DNA from: Deltaproteobacteria bacterium
GTDB taxonomy: Bacteria > Myxococcota_C > UBA6777
Assembly (NCBI GenBank): GCA_006226375.1
Contig: SBHC01000077.1
Span: 62,001 to 126,000 of the forward strand
Direction: 5' to 3'
DNA length: 64,000 bases
A program made the position numbers and the translations under genes. This document shows positions 15,968-23,985 of the stretch, in pieces (the first letter of the stretch is position 1; each line of letters opens with the position of its first letter). The notes below the pieces were generated by a model that was given only the letters and a program-made list of their open reading frames with translations, was not told where the DNA came from and did not search any database.

Positions 15968-17575
15968 TTAATGCTCATGCCGTGGACGACCACGCTGGGA
16001 GGCTCTTTTCTTCTCCATTTTGATCATTTGTAAGAAATAATGTGCTCTACGATTGTTCGGGTTTTGTTCGAGGATAGCTTTGTATTGCTCGGCAGCTTTG
16101 TCCCACATTTTGAGCATCCCATAGGTCAATCCCAGATTGTGTCTGTACAATCTGGGGCCAAACTTTTTGCTGCAATGCAGGTAGGTTTTCACAGCTTCTC
16201 GGTTGTTCGCCACCTCATTGTAAGACATCCCCAACATCCGACATAGCTTCGGGCTGTTTGGATGATAACGATAGCTATGCTGCCAAAGGCTGACCGGATC
16301 TCGCCAGACTTGAACTTGCAGCGTGGAGAGAACGGCCAGGGTGAGCAAAAGTCCGCCACTGGCCAGCGTGATTGCTCGGTAGGCGAGGGCCGTTTTCCAC
16401 TGTTGGGCCAAAAACCGCAGCACCAAGGCAGCCCACAAGGCTCCACCCAACATGGGGACAAACAGGTAGGTGTCGGAGATGTAACGTCGCAGCGGCAACA
16501 GGTTGCTCGAAGGCAAGTACGCCGAGATGGCCAGCACCGTTGCCAAAGACCAAAGGCTTCGACGTGTGCGAGGGTGCAAAAGAACCACAAGGCTCCACGT
16601 GATGGCGACCAAGCCGAACAGATGGTAAAGGTCGAAACCATCGGGTCCTACGATGTATTTGATACGAAGCTGTACAGGAAACAACAAGAGCTTGAGGTGA
16701 TATCCCAACGCCCAAACCGCTCTGTCCAGAATTTCAACCAACGAACGTTGACCCTCCAACGCACCCAGCTTGGCTTGCCACCGAGAGCTAATCACGACTA
16801 GGACAAGACTGCTCGCAACAACAAACCCTCCATACAACAGCAGCATCACACGGGAAGGGGGCTGCGAGCTTTGTTCTGGGTCAACTTCTTTAGCGTGGGG
16901 TTTCGGGCGAAAGAGGACCCACCAGAGGAACAAAGGCACCAAAAAAACAGCGTTCGGCTTGGCCAAAAAGGCAAGCATGGACCAGAGCATAAGCCAAGAC
17001 CATCGCTTCCAAGTGGCCTGTTGAAACAACAGAACCATGGAGTAGGTCGCGGCGAGGCCAAAGAGCGCGACCAGCAGCTCCTTGCGACCTGTTACCCAGG
17101 CTACAGTCTCTACGGAGGTTGGGTGAAAGGCGAACAAGGCTGTTCCGCCCAACGCCGCCCAACGTGACCGGACCAAGTGCAAGCAAAAGCGGTAGAGTAC
17201 TCCGAGAAGTACCATCCAGATGAGCAAGTTGGTGAGGTGGAAACCTTGTCCTTTCAACACATTGTTTTGGTTGGGAAGAGGGACTTGGTAAAACCACTGA
17301 TCGATGCGATAGCTCAACATGGTGAGAGGAATGGGGTAGCCAAAACGTTTCGGAAACCAGCGTTGCCACCAGGTGAATCGTTCGGGATACAACAGCTCAG
17401 GGTTGCGGTACACATAGGAAGTGTCATCCCAGTTCACAAACGAAAACGTGATGACCTGGCCGTACACAAGGACAACACCAACCAACAAGAGGAACAAGGG
17501 GAGCCAGTCACTCGTGTACCAGGGCTTCCGAGCGGGTGGGCTGGGGGATGTTGTCGTTTCGGGGGATGTTGTCAT
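15968..17575 (-). CDS. TMTC-like membrane glycosyltransferase (GT-C fold) with C-terminal TPRs
   Basis: A 535-residue polytopic protein. An N-terminal transmembrane helix leads to a loop with FSFVNWDDTSYV, an acidic pair typical of GT-C glycosyltransferases. The segment FHPTSVETVAWVTGRKELL is the hallmark of the TMTC/DUF1736 family, whose eukaryotic members O-mannosylate proteins. About ten more hydrophobic helices follow, then two or three TPR units at about 445-520 (LGMSYNEVANNREAVKTYL; LGLTYGMLKMWDKAAEQY) and a basic end. By analogy it would transfer a sugar from a polyprenyl carrier to an exported acceptor; this is inference. GAGGA before the ATG supports the start. A 12-base repeat (acaacatccccc) encodes part of the Thr/Ser/Pro-rich first residues. 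Confidence 0.75.
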   Translation of the reverse strand: MTTSPETTTSPSPPARKPWYTSDWLPLFLLLVGVVLVYGQVITFSFVNWDDTSYVYRNPELLYPERFTWWQRWFPKRFGYPIPLTMLSYRIDQWFYQVPLPNQNNVLKGQGFHLTNLLIWMVLLGVLYRFCLHLVRSRWAALGGTALFAFHPTSVETVAWVTGRKELLVALFGLAATYSMVLLFQQATWKRWSWLMLWSMLAFLAKPNAVFLVPLFLWWVLFRPKPHAKEVDPEQSSQPPSRVMLLLYGGFVVASSLVLVVISSRWQAKLGALEGQRSLVEILDRAVWALGYHLKLLLFPVQLRIKYIVGPDGFDLYHLFGLVAITWSLVVLLHPRTRRSLWSLATVLAISAYLPSSNLLPLRRYISDTYLFVPMLGGALWAALVLRFLAQQWKTALAYRAITLASGGLLLTLAVLSTLQVQVWRDPVSLWQHSYRYHPNSPKLCRMLGMSYNEVANNREAVKTYLHCSKKFGPRLYRHNLGLTYGMLKMWDKAAEQYKAILEQNPNNRRAHYFLQMIKMEKKRASQRGRPRHEH

Positions 17576-17647
17576 CGGGTCCTCGGGTGGAAGAGAGATT
17601 GCGTTTTCGGTTCCGTCTCGTTGGAACGGTTTGCTTGGTCTGGTGCC

Positions 17648-17676
17648 TTGAGGCTTTGACCAAAAGTTGCTATATG
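17648..17676 (+). promoter_or_regulatory. Sigma70-like promoter for prfC
   Basis: TTGAGG (17648-17653) and TATATG (17671-17676) are spaced by 17 bp. They lie in the 218-bp divergent gap between the TMTC-like gene and prfC, about 118 bases upstream of the prfC start. Confidence 0.4.
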
Positions 17677-17793
17677 TCCCAGCGAAAAGATGGTTGTGCC
17701 ATCCAGTGTTTGTACCAGGAGTTGCGCCTCAGAAAAACCATGCTTGGATTTGTTCGGGCGCTGATGATTTGTTGTTTCGGATAGGGGGTCCCC

Positions 17794-19383
17794 TTGTCAA
17801 GTCAAGATCTAGCTAAGGAAGCTCGTCGTCGGAGAACGTTTGCGATCATTTCGCACCCTGATGCCGGGAAAACAACGTTGACCGAAAAGTTGCTTCTGTA
17901 CGCCAACGCAATCCACCTGGCGGGGGAAGTGAAGTCTCGGAAAAACTCGCGGTCAACCATCTCCGACTGGATGCAGATGGAACAAGAGCGGGGCATCTCG
18001 ATCTCCTCGTCTGTGCTCCAATTTGACTACCTGGGAAGCGCGTTGAATCTGCTCGACACTCCCGGTCACGCCGACTTCTCAGAGGATACCTACCGAACCC
18101 TCGCTGCCGTGGACTCCGCCGTGATGCTTCTGGACCATGCGAAAGGTGTGGAGAGCCGGACCCTCAAACTCTTTGAAGTTTGTCGGATGCGCGAGCTGCC
18201 TGTCATCTCCTTCATGAACAAGCTGGACCGTGAAGGCTTGGAGCCGTTGGCCCTCATGGATGAAGTCAGCGAAACCCTTAATCTCCAGGTCACGCCGATT
18301 AACTGGCCAATTGGAATGGGTCGCGAGTTCATGGGCGTTGTTCGACTCTCTGACAAGCAAGTCTTCTTGTTTGAAGAGAGCAAGCGAGGTTCCCAGGTCA
18401 TCGACTTCAAGACCATGCCTCTTGAAGAAGCCATCGCAGACATTCCTCCCCGTCTGTATCAGACCCTTGAGGAAGAGCTTGAGCTGCTGGAAATGGCGGG
18501 TGACCCCTATGACCATCAGAAGTTCCTCAACGGAGAACTCAGTCCCGTGTTCTGGGGGTCTGCGAAGACCAACTTTGGTATCCAGCCACTTCTGGAGTTT
18601 CTCGCAGAACAAACCGCTCCCCCCGCTCCTCGCCAGACCATTGATGACAACTGGATTGAGCCCGACGAAGACAAGTTCTCTGGATTCATCTTTAAGATTC
18701 AGGCCAACATGAACCCCAAGCACCGCGACCGCATCGCCTTTATGCGCGTCGTCAGCGGTCAGTTTGAGCGTGGCATTGATACCACCATCGGACGGAACGG
18801 GGAGAAGCTGCGATTGAGCAAGCCTCACTCGTTTATGGCCCAAGAGCGTGCGATCGTAGAAGAAGCCTGGCCCGGTGATATCGTTGGCTTGTACGACCCA
18901 GGTAAGCTTCGGATTGGTGACACTGTGTCCGCTGGAAAGCCTCTGCAATACTCGGGTATCCCGAGGTTTGCGCCGGAGCACTTTGTTCGCGTTCACCTGG
19001 AAGATCCTTTGAAGCGTAAGCAGCTCGACAAAGGTCTGGAGCAGCTCTCGCTGGAAGGTGTTATCCAGCTTTTCTTTGATCCAGAGATTGGTCGTCAGGC
19101 TCCGTATCTGGGAGCGGTGGGGCAGCTTCAGTTTGAAGTCTTGAAGCAGCGGCTGCAAAACGAATACGGTACACGAGTGAGCTTTCAGTCGCTGCCATAT
19201 CAGGTATGCCGTTGGGTGGAAGGTCCACCTGAGGCCGTTACCTGGTTGGAAGCCCGTCGTGACTACAAGTTGGTGCACGACCGAAACGAACAGCCGGTCC
19301 TCCTCGCTGACTCCGTTTGGCCTCTCCAATACGCCCTCAACAACACGGAAGGTCTCGTGTTGCATGAAATTGAGCCTCTTTAA
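17794..19383 (+). CDS. prfC: Peptide chain release factor 3
   Basis: A 529-residue translational GTPase that recycles class I release factors RF1/RF2 from the ribosome after termination. G1 is AIISHPDAGKTTLTEKLL, G3 is DTPGHADFSEDTYRTL, and G4 is FMNKLDRE, followed by the RF3-typical domains II and III (GAVGQLQFEVLKQRL). Length is as usual for RF3. The start appears to be TTG at 17794. An AGGGGG run sits just upstream, and the N terminus then lines up with that of E. coli RF3 (RRRTFAIISHPDAGKTT); no in-frame ATG fits. It overlaps the next gene by 20 bases. Confidence 0.95.
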   Translation: MSSQDLAKEARRRRTFAIISHPDAGKTTLTEKLLLYANAIHLAGEVKSRKNSRSTISDWMQMEQERGISISSSVLQFDYLGSALNLLDTPGHADFSEDTYRTLAAVDSAVMLLDHAKGVESRTLKLFEVCRMRELPVISFMNKLDREGLEPLALMDEVSETLNLQVTPINWPIGMGREFMGVVRLSDKQVFLFEESKRGSQVIDFKTMPLEEAIADIPPRLYQTLEEELELLEMAGDPYDHQKFLNGELSPVFWGSAKTNFGIQPLLEFLAEQTAPPAPRQTIDDNWIEPDEDKFSGFIFKIQANMNPKHRDRIAFMRVVSGQFERGIDTTIGRNGEKLRLSKPHSFMAQERAIVEEAWPGDIVGLYDPGKLRIGDTVSAGKPLQYSGIPRFAPEHFVRVHLEDPLKRKQLDKGLEQLSLEGVIQLFFDPEIGRQAPYLGAVGQLQFEVLKQRLQNEYGTRVSFQSLPYQVCRWVEGPPEAVTWLEARRDYKLVHDRNEQPVLLADSVWPLQYALNNTEGLVLHEIEPL

Positions 19384-20245
19384 GCTTCCTCTCCTTCTCG
19401 TGTTATTGGGTTTGCTTGTCTTTCCTGGGGTTGCTTGGTCGAAGCGGGCGCGGAAGCCGGGTACGCTTCGACGTGTTCGCGGCTTGCCCGGTGGCAAACA
19501 GGTTTGGATTCCTGCGGGCCGCTTTCTGATGGGCTCTCCGGCCGCTGAAGCGGGTCGTCAAGATGACGAGGTGCAACATCCTGTTCGCCTGCGTCGTGGT
19601 TTTTGGATGCTTCGGACAGAAGTGACCCAGCGCCAATACCGTCGCTTGATGAAGCAGAACCCCTCCAAAGCCCGGCGTTGCCGACATTGTCCGGTGAATC
19701 AGGTGAGTTGGTATCATGCCCTACGGTTTGCCAACCAGCTCTCTAGTCGGCAAAGGCTTCCGCGTTGCTATGTTTGTCGACGTCGGCGAAGAGGCTGGCG
19801 TTGTTGGCTACGCCGTCGCTACCGAAAGAACGAACGAAAACATTACTACCAATGTCGAGGCTGGCGGCTGCCAACGGAAGCGGAGTGGGAGTTTGCTGCG
19901 CGGGCTGGAAGTCGTGCTTCCCGGTATGGTGCTTTGCGACGCATTGCCTGGACGCGAAAGAACAGTCGGTTTCGGGTTCATCCTGTTGCACAGAAACGAC
20001 CCAATCGTTGGGGGTTGTTCGACATGCTGGGAAACGTTCACGAGTGGGTTTGGGACCGAGCCGAGGAATATCCTGCCAAAGCGGTGGTTGATCCAGTTGG
20101 TCCCCGTCGCGGTCGTGACCGAATCTTTCGAGGAGGAGCATGGAATGTCTCGTCCAAGTTCGTTCGTGCAGCGTATCGTGGTGGTAACCGTCCTTACAGT
20201 CGTTATCCCTATGTTGGGTTTCGACTCGTACGAACGGGACGGTAA
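19364..20245 (+). CDS. Secreted SUMF1-domain protein, unusually Arg-rich
   Basis: A 293-residue protein with a signal peptide (MKLSLFKLPLLLVLLGLL...AWS) and a SUMF1/FGE-sulfatase fold. Visible blocks are VWIPAGRFLMGS, EVTQRQYRRLM, CPVNQVSWYHALRFANQLS, WRLPTEAEWEFAARAG, GLFDMLGNVHEWVWD and FRGGAWNV...GFRLV. The cysteine pair of true formylglycine-generating enzymes, expected after the GGAW block, is absent, so it is not an FGE; a binding or structural role is likelier. A segment between CYVC and CRGW is extremely rich in Arg, and the whole protein is strongly basic. Its ATG lies inside the end of prfC (20-base overlap), indicating co-transcription and possible translational coupling. Confidence 0.8.
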   Translation: MKLSLFKLPLLLVLLGLLVFPGVAWSKRARKPGTLRRVRGLPGGKQVWIPAGRFLMGSPAAEAGRQDDEVQHPVRLRRGFWMLRTEVTQRQYRRLMKQNPSKARRCRHCPVNQVSWYHALRFANQLSSRQRLPRCYVCRRRRRGWRCWLRRRYRKNERKHYYQCRGWRLPTEAEWEFAARAGSRASRYGALRRIAWTRKNSRFRVHPVAQKRPNRWGLFDMLGNVHEWVWDRAEEYPAKAVVDPVGPRRGRDRIFRGGAWNVSSKFVRAAYRGGNRPYSRYPYVGFRLVRTGR

Positions 20246-20301
20246 CGTTTCTGGACTTTCGCTCCCTTGATGAACCTGCTTGTTACCAATACGAGGATGC
20301 C

Positions 20302-20886
20302 ATGACCTGGGAAAGCGCCTGGAAAGAAGGTCGGACACAGTGGGATGCAGGCCAATCTGCTCCTGCTCTTTTGAAGTTGTTAGCGGATGGGACACTGCCC
20401 AAGGGTACTGCGTTGGTGCCTGGATGTGGCTCTGGCTATGATGTTTTTGCTCTGGCACGCAACGGCTGGAAAGTCCTCGGTATGGATATCGCACCCACGG
20501 CTGTCGAACGATTCCACGCCCTTCGCGAAGAACGCGGCTTGACCAGGGAACAGGCCGACATTGTGAACGCCGATTTTTTTACGTTCTCACCCGAACAACC
20601 GTTTCATCTCATCTACGACTACACGTTCTTGTGTGCGATTGAGCCAGAAATGCGAGAAAAGTGGGCATCGCAGATGTCTCGTTTGCTCGCGGATGATGGC
20701 GAACTCGTGACTCTGATCTTTCCTGTCCGCGAAGACACAGGTGGTGGTCCTCCCTACTCGATGTCAACGGAGCTTGTCTTTGGCTTGCTGGAAGAATCGT
20801 TTACGAATCTTTTGTTGGACCCGGTAGAAAAGAGCCACCCTGGCCGAGAAGGCAAAGAGTACATCGCTCGCTGGAAGAAGAAGTAA
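20302..20886 (+). CDS. TPMT-family SAM-dependent methyltransferase
   Basis: A 194-residue class I methyltransferase of the thiopurine methyltransferase/HOL (halide or thiol methyltransferase) family. It opens with [18 protein letters not shown]-binding motif I is [16 protein letters not shown], motif II includes [12 protein letters not shown], and [13 protein letters not shown] and GGGPPYSMS are family-typical. In relatives these enzymes methylate thiols, thiocyanate, halides or metalloid oxyanions such as selenite/tellurite. The length agrees with bacterial members. It is preceded by GAGG five bases before the ATG and follows the SUMF1 gene by 56 bases. Confidence 0.85.
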   Translation: MTWESAWKEGRTQWDAGQSAPALLKLLADGTLPKGTALVPGCGSGYDVFALARNGWKVLGMDIAPTAVERFHALREERGLTREQADIVNADFFTFSPEQPFHLIYDYTFLCAIEPEMREKWASQMSRLLADDGELVTLIFPVREDTGGGPPYSMSTELVFGLLEESFTNLLLDPVEKSHPGREGKEYIARWKKK

Positions 20887-20915
20887 CATCAACATCCTCG
20901 TATGTGGGAGGTGTC

Positions 20916-21492
20916 ATGCTCCTTGCTTGGGCAAGTTGGTTCTTTCGGACCCGGAAGCGTGCATTGCTAAGCCTGACTCTCTTGTTGTTGTTGCTAGTTG
21001 CTACAATCTACATGGTACGCGTCAAGACCTACCAACTTCCTGTTGATGCGTCACACCTGAAATCCAAGCAAGCTTACCTCCACCAACTTCAATCCAAGAA
21101 GCCCACCAAGCGACCCAACATCATCTTTGTTTTGTTTGACGACCTGGGATACGGAGACCTCGGATGCTACGGGAACAAAGCGATAAAGACACCCCATCTG
21201 GATCGTGTCGCCAAGGGAGGCATTCGGTTTTTACTACTATTGGCGAAGCGCCTTGTTCGCGATGCGTCGTGGTGGATTCAAATACCACCGCAAACATCGG
21301 CTCTCTAGCTTCAATCCGATCTTCCCGATACCTTGGTCGGTGCAAAAAGGACCCTGGTTGTTTGATATGACGCACGACCCATCCGAGTCTTACGATGTTT
21401 CTTAGAAGTATCCCAAAACGATGAGCGCGTTTCAAAAGCAGTGGGCGACGTGGGAAGCTGGGATGAAGAAGAACCCTAGAGGATGGAAGTGA
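20916..21492 (+). pseudogene. Decayed sulfatase gene with internal deletion
   Basis: The 5' part encodes a membrane anchor and the start of a sulfatase ([35 protein letters not shown]). At about 21228-21235 the reading shifts one frame and continues with sequence typical of the C-terminal end of sulfatases ([36 protein letters not shown]). The central region, including the C/S-x-P-S-R active-site loop, is missing, probably roughly 1 kb. A further in-frame TAG (21403-21405) interrupts the last part, which otherwise reads to a stop at 21490-21492. The junction lies in a T run with possible microhomology (ggttttTAC). This is a recent-looking loss; no active enzyme can be made. Confidence 0.8.
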
Positions 21493-21520
21493 GCGAAGGG
21501 GCGGTGTGGGGGAAGGGCGA

Positions 21521-23497
21521 TCAGGGCACAATGCTTGTGCGTGTCGCGGTGAAGCTAAAGGTCACGGAGTAGCCGTCAGCGATACGTTTGTCTTGGGCGC
21601 AGGTCCCGCTGGTAATCTTGGTGATCTTGTCGCCGTCGATGCATACGGTGATTCCGGCGGATGCAGTGCTTTGGAAGGATTCAAGGCCATCGTTGTCGAG
21701 GTCCACATCCGGTTGGGAGCTTAAGCGCTGAAGAACGTCGAGTGCTGTTTTTCCGGGGCCTCCAAAAATGGGGATCTGGGCTGCCGAGATTCGGTCGAGA
21801 AGTCCAGAGGGAATGGCCCCACCCAACAAACCATTCGACAGGCTTTGGATGTTGGTCGCGATCTGGAACTGGATGTACGCTTTTTCGAGGGTTATGGGAA
21901 TCGCTGCTCCAATTAAGGGCAAGTTCAGGACGGCTCTTCCTGGGCCACCTTTGAGGAGGCCATTCTTAATGACAGAGGCGAAGCGGAACAGTGGACGTCC
22001 CTGGCTGTCGAGGGAGGTTCGTTCGATCTGGTAGCCGTTGCCGCTCTTTCGGCCCATGTACACGTATGTTGTGGCAGTACCGTTTTGGCCTTTGAAGTCT
22101 GTGAGGCTGGCCAGTTCAATGAGGATGTTGACCGAACCACTTTGAATGGAGGAGTTCAAGGTGCTGTTCACGAACGAGCCCAGGATGGAGAGTGAGTTGT
22201 CTACCTTCCCATCTCCGTTGAGGTCGAAGCCTTGGCTGCTGGACGCTATCTGCAGCGAGGTGATGCGATAGGTAGGTCCTTTGCCTGGAGAGGCGCAGAT
22301 GTTGCCTTCGTCGACTTGCCCGTCGCAGTCGTTGTCGAGCGTGTCGCACACTTCTGTTTTGGGCAGACCTGAACCTACGCAGGGTCCGGGCTTTCCGTTG
22401 ACGCAGCTGATGCGTCCTTCGTTGCATTCGCCTTTGCCTCGGTTGGCGGCTGGACCTGTGTAACAACGGACGTTGATGTTGTTGTCAATCATACCGTCGC
22501 AGTTGTTGTCTTTGCCGTCACAAACTTCGGCTGTTGGCTTGGTTAGCGCGACGCAGTTGATCTTGCCTGCGACGCAAGCGCTGGCCTTTCCGATGGCGCA
22601 AGGACCCTTCAAGTTGGGAATGGTGCACGATTTGCCGAGGTTCGGGTCCGATTCGTCGACTTGTCCGTTGCAGTTGTTGTCTTTGCCGTCACACACCTCG
22701 GTGTTGGCTGCCTGGGGTACGCATGTCTTTTGGTTGTTGCGACATCCAAACAGTCCTTTGGCGCACTCGCCTTTGGCGCCGGGGATAGTACAGGGGAAGC
22801 CAGAGTCTGGGATGTTGTCGGTTTTGCCGTCACAGTTGTTGTCTTTTCCGTCACAGACTTCGGGAGAGACCGAGCCTGTCAGGCAGATCTTGCGGCCGTT
22901 GATGCATTGCGTCGTTCCATTGCCACAGACTCCAGGTCGGTTGCCCTCTTTGCAGGCCGTGTTCATGCCAGGGAACGTTTCATCGACTTTGCCGTTGCAG
23001 TCGTTGTCCTGGCCGTCACAATCTTCTTTGGTTGGGACGGTCTGCCCGATGCATCGACCCCATTGGCAGTTGATGTCACAGACCTGAACTCCATCTTTGC
23101 AGGCGCCTTTGCCTCTGGTTGCAGCCGGTCCTGTGTAACAGGGTCGTCGCTCGCCTCCCTTGCACTGGCAAGCCTGGTCGGGTGGCGGTGGTGCCTGGTC
23201 GGGTGGAGGGGGAGTCACGGTGTCTGGCGGAGGAGTGACTGTATCCGGTGGTGGAGGAGTGACCGCATCCGGTGGAAGGGGAGCGGTATCCTGAGGCTGT
23301 GTCGGCTCAGGTCCTGTCGTTGCATCGGGCAACGTGGATGTGCCGCCGTCTCCAACAGGAAAGGAGAACTCATCTTCTCCACCAATCACGATGGCGTTGA
23401 AACATCCTGCGAATGTTCCACTCATTCCAATCCAAACCAGCAGTAACAACCACGCACGAGCGCGTGTGGTTTGGGCTATTGCTTTCTGTTTTGACAT
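21521..23497 (-). CDS. Lipoprotein with MopE-type metal-binding repeats
   Basis: A 658-residue surface lipoprotein with signal and lipobox TFAGC (Cys32). A Pro/Asp-rich low-complexity tether (about residues 60-110, PPPPDTVTP-type units) is followed by five copies of the motif CDGxDNxCxGxxD: CDGQDNDCNGKVDE, CDGKDNNCDGKTDN, CDGKDNNCNGQVDE, CDGKDNNCDGMIDN and CDTLDNDCDGQVDE. These are EF-hand-like, putative Ca/metal-binding repeats described in Myxococcota (MopE-type). The C-terminal 250 residues carry a separate beta-rich domain with LNGDGKVDN and DLDNDGLESF, also calcium-site-like. The many cysteines suggest disulfides and an extracytoplasmic location. AAGGAAG precedes the ATG. It is convergent with the sulfatase pseudogene. 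Confidence 0.8.
   Translation of the reverse strand: MSKQKAIAQTTRARAWLLLLVWIGMSGTFAGCFNAIVIGGEDEFSFPVGDGGTSTLPDATTGPEPTQPQDTAPLPPDAVTPPPPDTVTPPPDTVTPPPPDQAPPPPDQACQCKGGERRPCYTGPAATRGKGACKDGVQVCDINCQWGRCIGQTVPTKEDCDGQDNDCNGKVDETFPGMNTACKEGNRPGVCGNGTTQCINGRKICLTGSVSPEVCDGKDNNCDGKTDNIPDSGFPCTIPGAKGECAKGLFGCRNNQKTCVPQAANTEVCDGKDNNCNGQVDESDPNLGKSCTIPNLKGPCAIGKASACVAGKINCVALTKPTAEVCDGKDNNCDGMIDNNINVRCYTGPAANRGKGECNEGRISCVNGKPGPCVGSGLPKTEVCDTLDNDCDGQVDEGNICASPGKGPTYRITSLQIASSSQGFDLNGDGKVDNSLSILGSFVNSTLNSSIQSGSVNILIELASLTDFKGQNGTATTYVYMGRKSGNGYQIERTSLDSQGRPLFRFASVIKNGLLKGGPGRAVLNLPLIGAAIPITLEKAYIQFQIATNIQSLSNGLLGGAIPSGLLDRISAAQIPIFGGPGKTALDVLQRLSSQPDVDLDNDGLESFQSTASAGITVCIDGDKITKITSGTCAQDKRIADGYSVTFSFTATRTSIVP
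23166..23290. repeat. Tandem low-complexity repeat encoding the Pro/Asp tether
   Basis: Imperfect tandem units of about 24-30 bp (variants of ggtggtggaggagtgactgt) encode the repeated PPPPDxVTP segment of the lipoprotein. Such in-frame repeats expand and contract readily, so length may vary between strains. Confidence 0.6.
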
Positions 23498-23511
23498 GCA
23501 ATCTTCCTTAT

Positions 23512-23529
23512 CTCAGCTTTCAGGCTGAG
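23512..23529. promoter_or_regulatory. Inverted repeat in divergent promoter region
   Basis: The sequence CTCAGC-tttcag-GCTGAG is a perfect 6-bp inverted repeat. It sits between the divergently transcribed MopE-type lipoprotein and the 127-residue protein gene. It could be an operator or a 5' UTR hairpin of the lipoprotein transcript. Confidence 0.35.
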
Positions 23530-23567
23530 TTGTATCGAGCCGGTACCTATAGTATGACCAGTATGAC
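23530..23567 (+). promoter_or_regulatory. Possible promoter with overlapping direct repeat
   Basis: TTGTAT (23530-23535) and TATGAC (23553-23558) are 17 bp apart. The 8-mer AGTATGAC occurs twice, at 23551-23558 and 23560-23567, overlapping the presumed -10. It lies 35-72 bases upstream of the ATG at 23602. Confidence 0.3.
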
Positions 23568-23601
23568 GGATTTTGGTCTCGGTGAAAAGAAGGAGAGAAG
23601 G

Positions 23602-23985
23602 ATGGCGAAAGGTAGAGACAAACACGATGCTTACTTGAACGCGCTCAATTTGCTAGGCAAAGATCTGGCGCGTCGGGCCAAGAGCAAGTGCGAACTTTCC
23701 GAAGAGAGCGGAACGCTTTCCATCTACGATCTGGAAGGCTCGAAAGTGGAGCCTTCGTTGGACCATGTGGTCTTGATCTCGCCGATGGTTCGTGAGCATT
23801 TGGAAGGGCGTAAGCTGAAAAGTGAGACCTTGCACTATCTGCAACAGGCTGTCTGGAGCGACCTCGCGCCTGTGCGTCGTGCTGCAGTTCAAATTCTTGA
23901 GCAAGTGGACGAACCTTGGGCCGAGGAAGCCATTGAGAATGCCAAGATGATGGACAGCAACGCAGGTGAGGACGAAGGCTACTGA
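23602..23985 (+). CDS. Hypothetical helical protein (127 aa)
   Basis: No family assigned. A soluble 127-residue protein: a basic helical start (MAKGRDKHDAYLNALNLLGKDLARRAKSKCEL), a short beta-like part (GTLSIYDLEG), and a C-terminal region reading like one HEAT-type helical repeat (SDLAPVRRAAVQILEQVDEPWAEEAIENAK). The ATG at 23602 has AAGGAG six bases upstream; longer in-frame versions lack such support. Its last 7 bases overlap the end of the convergent membrane transferase gene. It could be an adaptor protein. Confidence 0.65.
   Translation: MAKGRDKHDAYLNALNLLGKDLARRAKSKCELSEESGTLSIYDLEGSKVEPSLDHVVLISPMVREHLEGRKLKSETLHYLQQAVWSDLAPVRRAAVQILEQVDEPWAEEAIENAKMMDSNAGEDEGY

Noticed and set aside
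20904-21308. 134-codon intact-looking small membrane protein
   Set aside because: Its end is a frameshifted read-through; the other frame carries the authentic sulfatase C terminus, so this is a pseudogene fragment.
23166-23290. Tandem repeats as a CRISPR array
   Set aside because: Units are in frame, contiguous without spacers and encode a Pro/Asp tether.
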